Shown here: positions 25,232 to 34,031 of the stretch, piece after piece
Layout: each line of letters begins with the position of its first letter
How positions within the stretch are numbered: position 1 is the first letter of the stretch
DNA from: Phyllobacterium endophyticum
GTDB taxonomy: Bacteria > Pseudomonadota > Alphaproteobacteria > Rhizobiales > Rhizobiaceae
Assembly: GCF_003010935.1 (NCBI RefSeq)
Contig: NZ_PGGN01000007.1
Location: 124,001 to 188,000, forward strand
DNA length: 64,000 nucleotides
Direction of reading: 5' to 3'
The notes under the pieces: model-generated
Told to the model about the DNA's origin: nothing
The model's input: only the letters and a program-made list of their open reading frames with translations
The model's database searches: none
Translations under genes and position numbers: made by a program

Positions 25232-26617
25232 TTAAATCTCTTCTCGCAAATGATACGACTTGGGTCTTGTCAGATTCCCATAACCGATGGCAGACATTGC
25301 GCCGCCCTTGCCCGTCTCCTTGACGCCCGTCCACACCAGTGCCGGATCGATGTAGTCACAGCGGTTCATGAATACCGTGCCGGTCTCGATGCGGTCGCCA
25401 ATAGCTGCGGCATGATCCGTATCTGCCGTCCACAGCGATGCCGTCAGCCCGTATTGGCTGTCGTTCATCAGCGCAATGGCCTCTTCGTCATTGCGAACTT
25501 TCATGATCCCCACGATGGGACCGAAGCTTTCTTCGCGCATGACGCTCATCTGGTGATCGACGCCTGTCAGCACCTCCGGCGCAAGATAGGGCGACCCTGC
25601 TTTGTCACCCGCTACGCTCATGTTGACAAGGGCGCTAGCGCCCTTGCGCAGCGCTTCGGCCCGCTGCTCGCGCACAAGATCGGCGAAACGCGTCTGCGCC
25701 ATCGGTCCCATGGTCGTCGCTTCGTCCAGCGGATTGCCAACCACGTACTGTTTGGTCAGATCGACGAACCCGTCCACGAAGCGGTCATAGACGTTCTCGT
25801 GCACATAGATGCGTTCGATACCGCAGCAGCATTGGCCGGAATTGAAGAAAGCTCCGTCAACGAGATTGGCAACAGCGTGATCGAGGTTGACGTCCGGCAG
25901 CACATAAGCCGGGTCCTTGCCCCCAAGCTCCAAGCCAAGCGTCATGAATGTCCCGGCCGCCGCTTTTTCGATGGCGCGCCCGCCGCCCACGGAGCCGGTA
26001 AAATTCACATGGTCGATCCTGCCGGACGCCAGTAGTTTCTCCGTCTGCGCGTGGCCGAGCACGATATTCTGGAACACGCCTTTCGGCAGGTTCGCCTTGG
26101 CAAACGCCTGGGCAAACCGTTCACCGACGAGCAGCGTCTGAGCCGCGTGCTTGAGGATCACGCTGTTGCCGGCCATGAGCGCGGGGATGATCGTGTTGAC
26201 TGCTGTGAGATAGGGGTAATTCCACGGCGCGATGACCATGACGACGCCAAGCGGCACATGTTTGATGTAACGGCGAAATCCCGGCCTGTCGTTTTCGACG
26301 ACCGGTGCGAGCGCCTGTTCGGCGATCTTGACCATATAGCGCGTACGCTCTTCCACGCCGCCCTTTTCGCCGCCATAACGCACCGGGCGGCCCATCTGCC
26401 ACGCGATTTCCGGCACGATCTCGTCATTCATGGCGAGCAGCGCGTCGAGCGCGGCAAGACAGAAACGGCCGCGCTCGGCGATGCTGGTCTGCGCCCAGTC
26501 TGTTTGCGCCTGCTTGGCGGCTTCAACCGCCGCGTCAATGGCCTTGTCGGTTGCGATGGGACGTTCCGCATAGACAGTGCCATCGATGGGTGTGATCAGT
26601 TTGACCGTTTCGGTCAT
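25232..26617 (-). CDS. NAD(P)-dependent aldehyde dehydrogenase
   Basis: The 461-residue enzyme has the aldehyde dehydrogenase superfamily core. APWNYPY (cofactor channel), FTGSVGGGRAIEKAA, catalytic Glu in LELGGKDPAYV (about 245) and nucleophilic Cys in FFNSGQCCCG (about 280) are all present. It likely oxidises the aldehyde made by the neighbouring iron alcohol dehydrogenase to a carboxylate. It is 38 bp after the ligase gene and 48 bp before the alcohol dehydrogenase gene on the same strand. Length is slightly shorter than the usual 475-500, but no motif is missing. Confidence 0.93.
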   Translation of the reverse strand: MTETVKLITPIDGTVYAERPIATDKAIDAAVEAAKQAQTDWAQTSIAERGRFCLAALDALLAMNDEIVPEIAWQMGRPVRYGGEKGGVEERTRYMVKIAEQALAPVVENDRPGFRRYIKHVPLGVVMVIAPWNYPYLTAVNTIIPALMAGNSVILKHAAQTLLVGERFAQAFAKANLPKGVFQNIVLGHAQTEKLLASGRIDHVNFTGSVGGGRAIEKAAAGTFMTLGLELGGKDPAYVLPDVNLDHAVANLVDGAFFNSGQCCCGIERIYVHENVYDRFVDGFVDLTKQYVVGNPLDEATTMGPMAQTRFADLVREQRAEALRKGASALVNMSVAGDKAGSPYLAPEVLTGVDHQMSVMREESFGPIVGIMKVRNDEEAIALMNDSQYGLTASLWTADTDHAAAIGDRIETGTVFMNRCDYIDPALVWTGVKETGKGGAMSAIGYGNLTRPKSYHLREEI

Positions 26618-26655
26618 GGTGAAACCTCTAGTCTGTATTGGTCAGTGTGAGTTGT

Positions 26656-28026
26656 TCAATACCGTTCGAAGCCGCGATGCAACTCCCAGTCGGTGACGCG
26701 GCGGTCATATTCGAACTGTTCCCATTTCGCCGTATGCACATAATGCTCGACGACGTCCTCGCCGAGAGCTTCCTTCAGCATCTTCGAGCGCGCCAGAGTA
26801 TCTGTTGCCTCGCGCAGCGTCTTCGGGATCTCCCGCAAACGCGCGCCGCCATAGGCGTCACCCTGAAACGGCTTGCCAAGCTCGAGTTTCTCGTCGATTC
26901 CGGCAAGGCCCGAAGCGATCAATCCGGCAAACGCGAGGTAGGGGTTGAGATCGGCGCCGCCGATACGGCACTCGATGCGTATCGCCTTCGATCCCTCTCC
27001 GCACAGGCGGAACCCTGCGGTACGATTGTCGAGGCTCCACACGTTCTTGGTCGGCGCGAAGGTGCCCGCCTGAAACCGCTTGTAGGAATTGATATAGGGC
27101 GCAAGGAAATAGGTGAAATCATCGGCATATTTCAGCTGCCCGGCCACCCATTGCCGCATCAGCGGCGACATGGTGTATTCGGCGCTCTTGTCATAGAAGA
27201 GCGGCGTCTTGCCATCAGCGCTCCACAGCGAATTGTGCACATGGCTGGAGCTGCCGGCGAGTGAATAATCATACTTCGCCATGAAGGTAATCGCCTTGCC
27301 CATCTGGGTCGCGATCTCCTTGCAGCCATTCTTCATGACCACGTGACGGTCGGCCATTTCCAGCGCCTCGGCATAGCGCACATTGATTTCTTCCTGCCCA
27401 GGCCCCCATTCACCCTTGGAATTTTCCACCGGAATTCCCGCATCGAACAGGCCGTTGCGGATGGCGCGCATCACGGCGTCTTCCTTCGTGGTCATCTGGA
27501 TCACGTAATCCTGGATATAGGGCGAGGCAGTGGTCATCCCCTTCCAATTCTTGGCTCGGGCAGTCTCGTAGGTCTCATCGAAAAGGTAGAATTCAAGCTC
27601 CGAGGCAAAGTAGGCGAGATAGCCGCGATCCTTGAGCCGGGCAAGCTGGCGCTTGAGGATAGCTCGCGGTGAATGAGCAAGATCCTGATGATGGTGATGG
27701 TCGAGAATATCACACAAGACCAGCGCGCATTTTTCCAGCCACGGGATGTGGCGAATGGTGGTCAGGTCCGGCTTGATGACGAAGTCGCCATAGCCCTGCT
27801 TCCAGCTTGCGGCCTTGTAGCCCGGCACGGGTTCCATATCGATATCATTGGCAAGCAGATAGTTGCATCCATGCGTCTCGTCATGTGCGGATTCTACGAA
27901 AAAATTCGCGTGAAACCGCTTACCGATGAGGCGTCCCTGCATATCGACGAAACAGGCCAGTACCGTATCGATTTCGCCCGCAGTCACGCGGCTCTTCAGT
28001 TCGTCGAAACTCCAGTGTCCGGGCAT
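26656..28026 (-). CDS. Glutamine synthetase family gamma-glutamyl ligase (PuuA/IpuC-like)
   Basis: The 456-residue protein has the glutamine synthetase fold. An N-terminal beta-grasp with CFVDMQGRLIGKRF is followed by catalytic-domain motifs: ASELEFYLFDETYE (metal-binding Glu), AGSSSHVHNSLW, APYINSYKRFQAGTFAPTK and the RIECRIGGADLNPYLAFA ending. It lacks the adenylylation-type signature of GlnA and lies in a catabolic operon. It more likely joins the gamma-carboxyl of glutamate to an amine (gamma-glutamylputrescine-, ethanolamide- or alaninol-type synthetase) at the cost of ATP. The partners are a permease upstream and the two dehydrogenases downstream. The actual amine is unknown. Confidence 0.9.
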   Translation of the reverse strand: MPGHWSFDELKSRVTAGEIDTVLACFVDMQGRLIGKRFHANFFVESAHDETHGCNYLLANDIDMEPVPGYKAASWKQGYGDFVIKPDLTTIRHIPWLEKCALVLCDILDHHHHQDLAHSPRAILKRQLARLKDRGYLAYFASELEFYLFDETYETARAKNWKGMTTASPYIQDYVIQMTTKEDAVMRAIRNGLFDAGIPVENSKGEWGPGQEEINVRYAEALEMADRHVVMKNGCKEIATQMGKAITFMAKYDYSLAGSSSHVHNSLWSADGKTPLFYDKSAEYTMSPLMRQWVAGQLKYADDFTYFLAPYINSYKRFQAGTFAPTKNVWSLDNRTAGFRLCGEGSKAIRIECRIGGADLNPYLAFAGLIASGLAGIDEKLELGKPFQGDAYGGARLREIPKTLREATDTLARSKMLKEALGEDVVEHYVHTAKWEQFEYDRRVTDWELHRGFERY

Positions 28027-28137
28027 AATTCTTCCTTGGAAAGCGTGATTATCGTTTGAAATGTCGCCGCCTTGTCCCCCATTTCGGGGAACAAGATTCT
28101 CGTGGATCCAGCCGATTGGCTAATCCTTGGAAACCCA

Positions 28138-28175
28138 GGGAAGGGGTTCGCGTCTATAACGTTCCGCCCCTTCCC
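28138..28175. other. Intergenic stem-loop between permease and ligase genes
   Basis: GGGAAGGGG (28138-28146) and CCCCTTCCC (28167-28175) form a perfect 9-bp inverted repeat with a 20-nt loop. A second imperfect hairpin (TTGTCCCC to GGGGAACAA) sits at 28072-28094. Both fall in the 185-bp gap inside the leftward operon and may stabilise the permease 3' end or tune downstream expression. Confidence 0.45.
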
Positions 28176-28211
28176 TGCGCTACCTCTCCCGCATTGGAAG
28201 AGATAGCCAGC

Positions 28212-29765
28212 CTAGACCCTCTCGCCTACAGCCAGTTCGGCTTCGGCAATTTCCTTGGCGCGGCGGGCAACTTCATCGCCGATGGGCGGGCCACGGAAAC
28301 GGCGCTTTTCGAAGCCGTACCAGACGATCGCCGTCACGATGAGAAAGCCGACGGTGATATAAAGCGCCCATTCATTCGGCGGCTGGATACCAAGGACGAA
28401 GATCAGCGCCATGGCGATGATCGAGAGCACCGCAAACAGCTTGAACTTGGCCTCACCCATGTTCCACGGCCCCATCTTGTTCCATTTCGGTGTACCCCAG
28501 GCAAAAAGACCAAGCGCAATCGGAATGGCGAAAGAGAAGAACAGGAAGATGACCGTGCAGGAAACAACGATCGTATAGACCGGCGTTTCACCGATCGACA
28601 CAAGCGACGAGCCCCAGACGAACAGCACCGCAAGTGTCGAGCCTGTCCAGATTGCTGCAACCGGCGTGCGGTGTTTTGGGCTGACTTTGGAGAGCGCCCT
28701 CGATGCAGGCAGACCCTTGTCGCGGGCAAAAGCGAAGATCATGCGCGAAACGGAGGTAACCGTCGCAAGTCCGCACAGGAACTGGCAAACGAAGATCAGG
28801 AAATAAAGGATATTCTTGACTGTCGGGTTGACCTGCTCGGTCATCGCCCAGAAAAATACATTCCAGCCCTGCTTTGCCGCATCGTCCATATTCGGGATCA
28901 TCAGCACGAACGAGCAGAGCATGATGTAGCCGAAAACCGCCGACCACAGCACTGACGAGATCATGCCGCGCGGCACGGAATGAGCTGCACGCACAGTCTC
29001 TTCCGAAGTGTGCGCCGAAGCGTCGTAACCGGTGATCGTATAGATCGGCAGCAGAAGGCCGAGCAGGAACACCCAGGCACCGGAGGTTGTCGGCCAGACA
29101 TTGCCGCCCGCTTCGCCTGAATAGTTCGAGAAGGTGAAGAGCCGCCCCACATCGTAGCTGTCGGCAACGCCGAGGCAGACCAGTGACAATGCGATAGCCG
29201 TAACGAAGATCAGATATCCGGAAAAGTCAGTCAGCTTGGCGGTCAGACCAATGCCCATGTGGTTGATGAGCGCCTGCAGTCCCGTCAACAGGACGAGGAA
29301 AATAACGCGCACGGTCGTCGAATCCTCGATCCCGAGAGCGGGCCCGAACGCACCGATAAAGAAATAATAGGTACCGACATTGATGGCGCCTAGAACCGTA
29401 ATCAGTCCAAGCAGATTGAACCATGCGGTCAGCCAGCCGGTACCGCGGTTGCCGAGGATCGAGCCCCAGTGGTAAAGCCCGCCCGCCGTCGGGTAGGCCG
29501 AGCTGATCTGCGCCATGGCAATGGCGAAGACTGCCGAAACGAGGCAGCCCAGCGGCCAGCCGATGCCGATGGCGGCGCCACCCGCCCCGGATGTTGCCTG
29601 CGCCAGCGAATTGATGCCGCCGGACAGGATGCAGATGATCGAAAATGAAATCGCGAAGTTGGAGAAACGGCTCATGCGCCGTTCCAGTTCCTGGGCATAG
29701 CCCATGCCGTGAAGGACTTTCACGTCCTCCAGTTTATCGGTGTCTGTATAGTCATGGTGTGTCAT
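28212..29765 (-). CDS. APC-family amino acid/amine permease
   Basis: The 517-residue inner-membrane protein has about 12 hydrophobic segments and amino acid/polyamine/organocation features. Helix 1 carries the unwound SIICILSGGINSLAQATSGAGG motif, and YTITGYDASAHTSEET is typical of helix 6 and the loop after it in the GABA/choline-type permeases. It probably imports the amine substrate of the adjacent gamma-glutamyl ligase. ATG 29765 is preferred over GTG 29768 for spacing from AGGGGAA. It is upstream of the ligase and downstream of the N-formylglutamate amidohydrolase-like gene on the same strand. Confidence 0.92.
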   Translation of the reverse strand: MTHHDYTDTDKLEDVKVLHGMGYAQELERRMSRFSNFAISFSIICILSGGINSLAQATSGAGGAAIGIGWPLGCLVSAVFAIAMAQISSAYPTAGGLYHWGSILGNRGTGWLTAWFNLLGLITVLGAINVGTYYFFIGAFGPALGIEDSTTVRVIFLVLLTGLQALINHMGIGLTAKLTDFSGYLIFVTAIALSLVCLGVADSYDVGRLFTFSNYSGEAGGNVWPTTSGAWVFLLGLLLPIYTITGYDASAHTSEETVRAAHSVPRGMISSVLWSAVFGYIMLCSFVLMIPNMDDAAKQGWNVFFWAMTEQVNPTVKNILYFLIFVCQFLCGLATVTSVSRMIFAFARDKGLPASRALSKVSPKHRTPVAAIWTGSTLAVLFVWGSSLVSIGETPVYTIVVSCTVIFLFFSFAIPIALGLFAWGTPKWNKMGPWNMGEAKFKLFAVLSIIAMALIFVLGIQPPNEWALYITVGFLIVTAIVWYGFEKRRFRGPPIGDEVARRAKEIAEAELAVGERV

Positions 29766-29837
29766 CACGTTCCCCTGTATTCTTTAAAAGAGTTGCAACG
29801 TCAGATTACCAACCCGCCCACAAGCGCACATTACGCT

Positions 29838-30659
29838 TTAATTCCTGTTTGCCGTTTCCTTCTTCGATGTCCCGCCTGTTCCCGTCAGCGGGTTTTGTAT
29901 GATGTTCTTGAGGAGATGCGCGAGCAGTTCCCCCCATTTCCTCTCATCCTGCAGCGTGGTGATGAGATCATTGCGGATCTCGATCATCACCGATGGCAGA
30001 CCAGCGGCAGAGGCATGCCGCTCGAGTGTGTAATATACCCGGTCCGCCGGCGAATATGGTTCATTGATACCCACCTCGAACTCGCCCGAAGACTGAAGGC
30101 CCGAAATCAACGGCGCGGCAACCCTGTCGTCATCGTCATGAATAATCCCGATGTGCCACGGCCGCTCGACCCCGCGATAAACCGGCGTATAGGAATGGAC
30201 CGCCACATAGACAGGTTCGTCATAGCCCCCGCTCGCCCGCTCTTGCGCCAGCTTTTCAATGGCCGCGTGGTAAGGCATGTGCGACAGAGCGATACGCTGT
30301 TGCCGGGCGGCTCCGTCCAGATCGAGATTGGCAGGTATCGTCGTCGTTTCGCTCAGTGAAGGAATGAGGTCGGGCGCATCCAAAGCCCGGTTGCAGTCGA
30401 TTACGAGACGCGAGACGCAGGATTCGACCAGCGGCGCATCCAGGGCTTGACTCATGACTTTGCTGACGCCGAGCGCACCGGGGTCCCATGCGATATGTCT
30501 TTGAAGGTCCTGCGGCTGCAGGCCGAGCATCCCGAAATCTTCCGGTACATGGTTCGAAGCATGATCGCAGAGAATGACGAACGGGCCTCTCCCGTCGGGG
30601 TTGGAGACCCGAACAGGTATCCACTCTTGTTGCGTCCCCTGAGGGATCGACCGGCCCAT
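29838..30659 (-). CDS. N-formylglutamate amidohydrolase family protein
   Basis: The 273-residue enzyme shows the N-formylglutamate amidohydrolase family pattern: ILCDHASNHVPEDF near the N-terminus (metal His), VSRLVIDCNR, a VAVHSYTPVYRG histidine and MIEIRNDLI. The family contains Zn hydrolases cleaving N-acylated glutamate. In this operon a role in removing the gamma-glutamyl group at the end of an amine pathway is plausible but inferred. The ATG at 30659 is chosen for GGAAGGGG upstream; the frame is open to 30737. It is first in the leftward operon, with an inverted repeat about 19 bp before its start and a divergent RpiR gene. Confidence 0.88.
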   Translation of the reverse strand: MGRSIPQGTQQEWIPVRVSNPDGRGPFVILCDHASNHVPEDFGMLGLQPQDLQRHIAWDPGALGVSKVMSQALDAPLVESCVSRLVIDCNRALDAPDLIPSLSETTTIPANLDLDGAARQQRIALSHMPYHAAIEKLAQERASGGYDEPVYVAVHSYTPVYRGVERPWHIGIIHDDDDRVAAPLISGLQSSGEFEVGINEPYSPADRVYYTLERHASAAGLPSVMIEIRNDLITTLQDERKWGELLAHLLKNIIQNPLTGTGGTSKKETANRN

Positions 30660-30677
30660 AGCTGCCCCTTCCGGCAA

Positions 30678-30692
30678 ACTGTACCTTACAGT
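30678..30692. promoter_or_regulatory. Inverted-repeat operator in the RpiR divergent region
   Basis: ACTGTA-CCT-TACAGT is a perfect 6-bp inverted repeat 19 bp upstream of the N-formylglutamate amidohydrolase-like start, followed by another GTACA half. Position suggests a repressor site for the divergent RpiR protein controlling the catabolic operon. Confidence 0.5.
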
Positions 30693-30804
30693 ACATTTTA
30701 TGTTTTTATTTCCACTCTCGTATGATTTGATACACAACAGACAAAATTGTCAAATCCGAAATCAAGTTTGCTGTGTTCGGGTCGTGACGGGGGTGGGGAA
30801 AACA

Positions 30805-31641
30805 ATGATGAAAGCCAGCATTTCCGAGTTGATCGCCGAGAAAATCGGGGCAATGCCGGCATCGGAGCGCAAAGCCGCGCAGACCCTCATCGCCAATTAT
30901 CCATTGATAGGCCTGCGAACCGTAGCCGAGTTTTCGACTCAGGCCGGCGTGAGTTCACCGACGATCTTGCGGTTTGTTGCCCGCCTTGGCTTCCAGAGCT
31001 ATCCGGAATTCCAGAATGCACTGCAGGAGGAACTTGCAGCTCAGGTTCAATCGCCGTGGAACCGCGCAACGGCCATCCAGCCGCCGAAAGCAGGTGCCGC
31101 ATTCCCGCTCATGGAGGCCGCGATCGAAAACATTCGTGAGACTTTCCAGCACCTTTCGGCGCAGCAACTTGACGATGTCACAGATGCTATCAGCTACAAT
31201 CGCGCCCGCGTCTATCTTCTCGGCGGCCGCTTCACCGATCCAATTGCCCGGTACATGGCTGCACACCTCAAGATTACCCGGCCGGGTGTGACCCACCTTG
31301 CGGGGCAAGAAAGCCATTGGCGCGATCAGTTGATAGACATGGGAAAGAAGGATGTACTCGTCATCTTCGACATCCGCCGGTATCAGGACAGCCTTGCGAG
31401 ATTTGCGGAAAAAGCCCAGGCGCGCGGCGTCGACATTGTTCTGATTACCGACCAATGGCTCTCGCCCATCGCCCGCTTTGCCCGTCATGTCATTGCCGGG
31501 CGCACAGCGGTGCCCTCGCCGTGGGACTCGTCCGCCACGCTTTTTCTCGTCGCCGAAACCCTGATCGCAGAAGTGACCCGCAAGCTCGAAAAAAGCAGCG
31601 CGAACCGCATCCGCGACATGGAACAGTTGCGGGATAAATGA
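30805..31641 (+). CDS. RpiR family transcriptional regulator
   Basis: The 278-residue regulator (from ATG 30805) has an N-terminal HTH_6 domain (about 1-77: ISELIAEKIGAMPASERKAAQTLI, then GVSSPTILRFVARLGFQSYPEFQ). A C-terminal SIS domain (about 115-255) has the sugar/phosphoester-binding AISYNRARVYLLGGRFTDPIA pattern. GGTGGGGA precedes the start; the frame is open from 30700. It is divergent from the amine-catabolic operon and most likely its regulator. The ligand is unknown, but RpiR proteins of amine operons need not bind sugars. Confidence 0.92.
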   Translation: MMKASISELIAEKIGAMPASERKAAQTLIANYPLIGLRTVAEFSTQAGVSSPTILRFVARLGFQSYPEFQNALQEELAAQVQSPWNRATAIQPPKAGAAFPLMEAAIENIRETFQHLSAQQLDDVTDAISYNRARVYLLGGRFTDPIARYMAAHLKITRPGVTHLAGQESHWRDQLIDMGKKDVLVIFDIRRYQDSLARFAEKAQARGVDIVLITDQWLSPIARFARHVIAGRTAVPSPWDSSATLFLVAETLIAEVTRKLEKSSANRIRDMEQLRDK

Positions 31642-31694
31642 ATCTTACAAAAACCAAATGATACGTATATTTCGTTTTAATTGAGGATTTACCT

Positions 31695-31955
31695 ATGAAG
31701 CGATTTTCAACAGTGGAACTCCTGCGTGACCTGAAAACGGTCACGATGGCCGCGGACAGAACGCCCGTGACCATTACCCAGCACCGTAAACCGCGTTACG
31801 TACTCATGACCTATGATGATTACCAGCAGATTACACGGCACAACGACGATCGACGCCGTGTGTTCGGTCCAGGAGAAACTCCGCCGGAATTGGCGGCGAT
31901 GATACTTCCCGAACTCGACAAGCTGATCGAGCAGGGAAACAAGGGCGATGAATAA
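31695..31955 (+). CDS. Phd/YefM-family antitoxin (orphaned)
   Basis: An 86-residue antitoxin with the PhdYefM N-terminus (FSTVELLRDLKTVTMAADRTPVTITQHRKPRYVLMTYDDYQQI) and a short acidic C-terminus. TTGAGGA precedes the ATG. It overlaps the start of a decayed toxin gene (31948), as expected of a two-gene module. Because the toxin reading frame is broken, this antitoxin probably has no partner left; it looks intact and may still bind DNA or cross-neutralise. Confidence 0.85.
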   Translation: MKRFSTVELLRDLKTVTMAADRTPVTITQHRKPRYVLMTYDDYQQITRHNDDRRRVFGPGETPPELAAMILPELDKLIEQGNKGDE

Positions 31956-32358
31956 TCTGCCAGCGAATGGATCAGGGTTATCTATCCATATCTTTGGAAA
32001 TGGCCGGAACTACATGGGGAAACCGAGGGACGAAAATCACGCCCGGATTGCCTTCTGATCGCGATTGCACGTGCCAACAGCTCATCTGATCTTTCTTGCC
32101 ATATCAGCTACCCCACCGATGGCTGATCAGACCACGATTCTTATTCCCGCACTTGAGCGGCGTCGCGCCGGGTTGAAAAACTGGAAGGGCGCTTGCATCA
32201 CCGTGTCGTAGTATAATTATGATCTCGCGGGCAGTTCCTACTATTATGAACCCAATGCGGAAATCCTCGGACAATTCAGCCCATCGTTCCTGGCGAAGGT
32301 GGCCGCAGCCATGCGGCCCTTCATCGCCGACCCGGCAGCGCGAATAGAACGGGCTTAG
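31948..32358 (+). pseudogene. Decayed toxin gene of a Phd-linked toxin-antitoxin module
   Basis: Reading across frames recovers a toxin of the type that usually follows this antitoxin. MNNLPANGS starts at 31948 inside the antitoxin end; after a one-base loss near 31974-31977 the frame continues as RVIYPYLWKW...EGRKSRPDCLLIAIA to a TGA at 32124. A second shift leads to DQTTILIPALERRRAGL, an in-frame TAG at 32209, then a C-terminus (YYYEPNAEILGQFSPSFLAKVA) ending with TAG at 32358. The YLW and EGRKxRP patches are the family's conserved core (a PemK/MazF-like group, tentatively). Two frameshifts and one stop mean it is not functional. Confidence 0.8.
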
Positions 32359-32494
32359 ATGCGCGTGTTTTCCTGTACGTGACGGTCATTTCCCGTTGCC
32401 GCCAACGCTCATTGATATACAAATGCTGTTCCGGCTTCCACGCCTTGCGGGTTCGTCCTGCGCCGAATGAAACAGCGAAATAAGGACCAAAATC

Positions 32495-33913
32495 ATGCAG
32501 CAAGCTGACATCGGGTTGATCGGCCTTGGGGTCATGGGCGCAAATCTTGCGCTCAACATTGCCGAAAACGGCTATCGCGTCGCGGTTTTCAACAGGACGG
32601 CAGCCAAGACCCGTGAGTTCTACGAAGAGGCCGGCAGCCTGAAAGAGCAGATCATTCCTTGCGAAACGCTGGAAGAGCTCGCCAAGAACATTCGCGCGCC
32701 TCGCCCGATCATTCTGATGGTCAAGGCTGGCGAAGCCGTCGATGAGCAGGTGGCCGCGTTGAAACCGTTTCTTGCCAGGGAAGACATCATCATCGACGCC
32801 GGCAATGCCAATTTCCACGATACGGTCCGCCGCCTTGCGGAACTCGGGCCGAACGATCCGACATTCGTCGGCATGGGTGTTTCAGGCGGCGAAGAAGGCG
32901 CGCGGCATGGTCCCTCGATCATGGTCGGCGGCACGCCGGAATCTTATGCGCGCATCGAACCGGTGCTGACCGCGATATCTGCGAAATATCAAGGCCAATC
33001 TTGTTCCGCGCTGCTCGGCCCTGATGGGGCCGGCCATTTCGTCAAGACCATTCACAATGGCATCGAATATGCCGACATGCAGATGATTGCCGAGGTCTAT
33101 GGCGTATTGCGCGACGGTCTCGGTCTCGAACCTGCGGCAATCGGCAAGATTTTCGAAAAATGGAATGCCGGCCCGTTGAATTCCTACCTCGTAGAGATCA
33201 CTGCCAAGGTGCTGCTGGCCGTCGACAGGAAGACAGGCAAGCCTGCCGTCGACGTCATACTCGACAGCGCAGGGCAGAAGGGCACCGGGCGCTGGGCTGC
33301 GATCGAGGCGCAGATGCTCGGCATACCGGCGACGGGGATCGAAGCGGCCGTCGCAGCGCGCTCGATCTCATCTCTGGTCAGCCAGCGCGGCGAGGCCTCG
33401 AAAGCCTATTCAGGTCTGGAAACAGCCAAGCTGTCCGACGACAGCACAGCATTCGTAGACGCGCTTGAGCAGGGACTGCTCGCGGGCAAGATTGCAGCTT
33501 ATGCACAGGGGTTCGACGTCATGGCCGGCGCGTCGAAAGAACATGGCTGGAATGTGCCTCTGGCAACGACAGCCCGCATCTGGCGCGCCGGATGCATCAT
33601 ACGTTCGCAGTTCCTCGATCAGATCGCAGACGCCTTCGAAGGCAGCGAAGGCAAGAACCTGCTGCTTGCGCCCGCTTTCGTCGAACGGATGAAATCAACC
33701 TCGCAATCGTTGCGCAAGGTGGTTGCTGAAGCCGCGCTCGCTGGACTGCCTGTTCCCGCGCTCGCCGCCGCCCTGAGCTATTTTGACAGCTTCCGTCAGG
33801 CACGTGGCACGGCTAACCTGATCCAGGCGCAACGCGATTTCTTCGGCGCCCATGGCTTCAAGCGCATTGGCGAGGAAGGCGACTTTCACGGCCCATGGTC
33901 GGAGCCGGCCTGA
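32495..33913 (+). CDS. gnd: 6-phosphogluconate dehydrogenase, decarboxylating
   Basis: The 472-residue cytosolic enzyme converts 6-phosphogluconate plus NADP+ to ribulose 5-phosphate, CO2 and NADPH in the oxidative pentose-phosphate pathway. It shows the dinucleotide-binding GLGVMGANLALNIA (about 8-21), NRT (NADP preference), GNANFHDT, the substrate signature GVSGGEEGARHGPSIMVGG (about 128-146), the catalytic Lys region HFVKTIHNGIEYADMQ, and a long helical C-terminal domain. Length is usual for the family. It stands alone between the TA relic and a hydrolase gene. Confidence 0.97.
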   Translation: MQQADIGLIGLGVMGANLALNIAENGYRVAVFNRTAAKTREFYEEAGSLKEQIIPCETLEELAKNIRAPRPIILMVKAGEAVDEQVAALKPFLAREDIIIDAGNANFHDTVRRLAELGPNDPTFVGMGVSGGEEGARHGPSIMVGGTPESYARIEPVLTAISAKYQGQSCSALLGPDGAGHFVKTIHNGIEYADMQMIAEVYGVLRDGLGLEPAAIGKIFEKWNAGPLNSYLVEITAKVLLAVDRKTGKPAVDVILDSAGQKGTGRWAAIEAQMLGIPATGIEAAVAARSISSLVSQRGEASKAYSGLETAKLSDDSTAFVDALEQGLLAGKIAAYAQGFDVMAGASKEHGWNVPLATTARIWRAGCIIRSQFLDQIADAFEGSEGKNLLLAPAFVERMKSTSQSLRKVVAEAALAGLPVPALAAALSYFDSFRQARGTANLIQAQRDFFGAHGFKRIGEEGDFHGPWSEPA

Positions 33914-34031
33914 TCTTCAGGATTGTCTACGTGGCGGCGACACTCCATCAAGCGGCAGCCACATTCAAGCCGAGCCAAGGCAACCCCAAATAGTCAAGCG
34001 GCCGGAGGCGCCGCACTGGAAGAAGCTCGAC

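Noticed and set aside
28056-28955. 299-codon plus-strand frame opposite the APC permease
   Set aside because: Antisense shadow of a membrane protein gene; composition is typical of such shadows and no family is recognisable.
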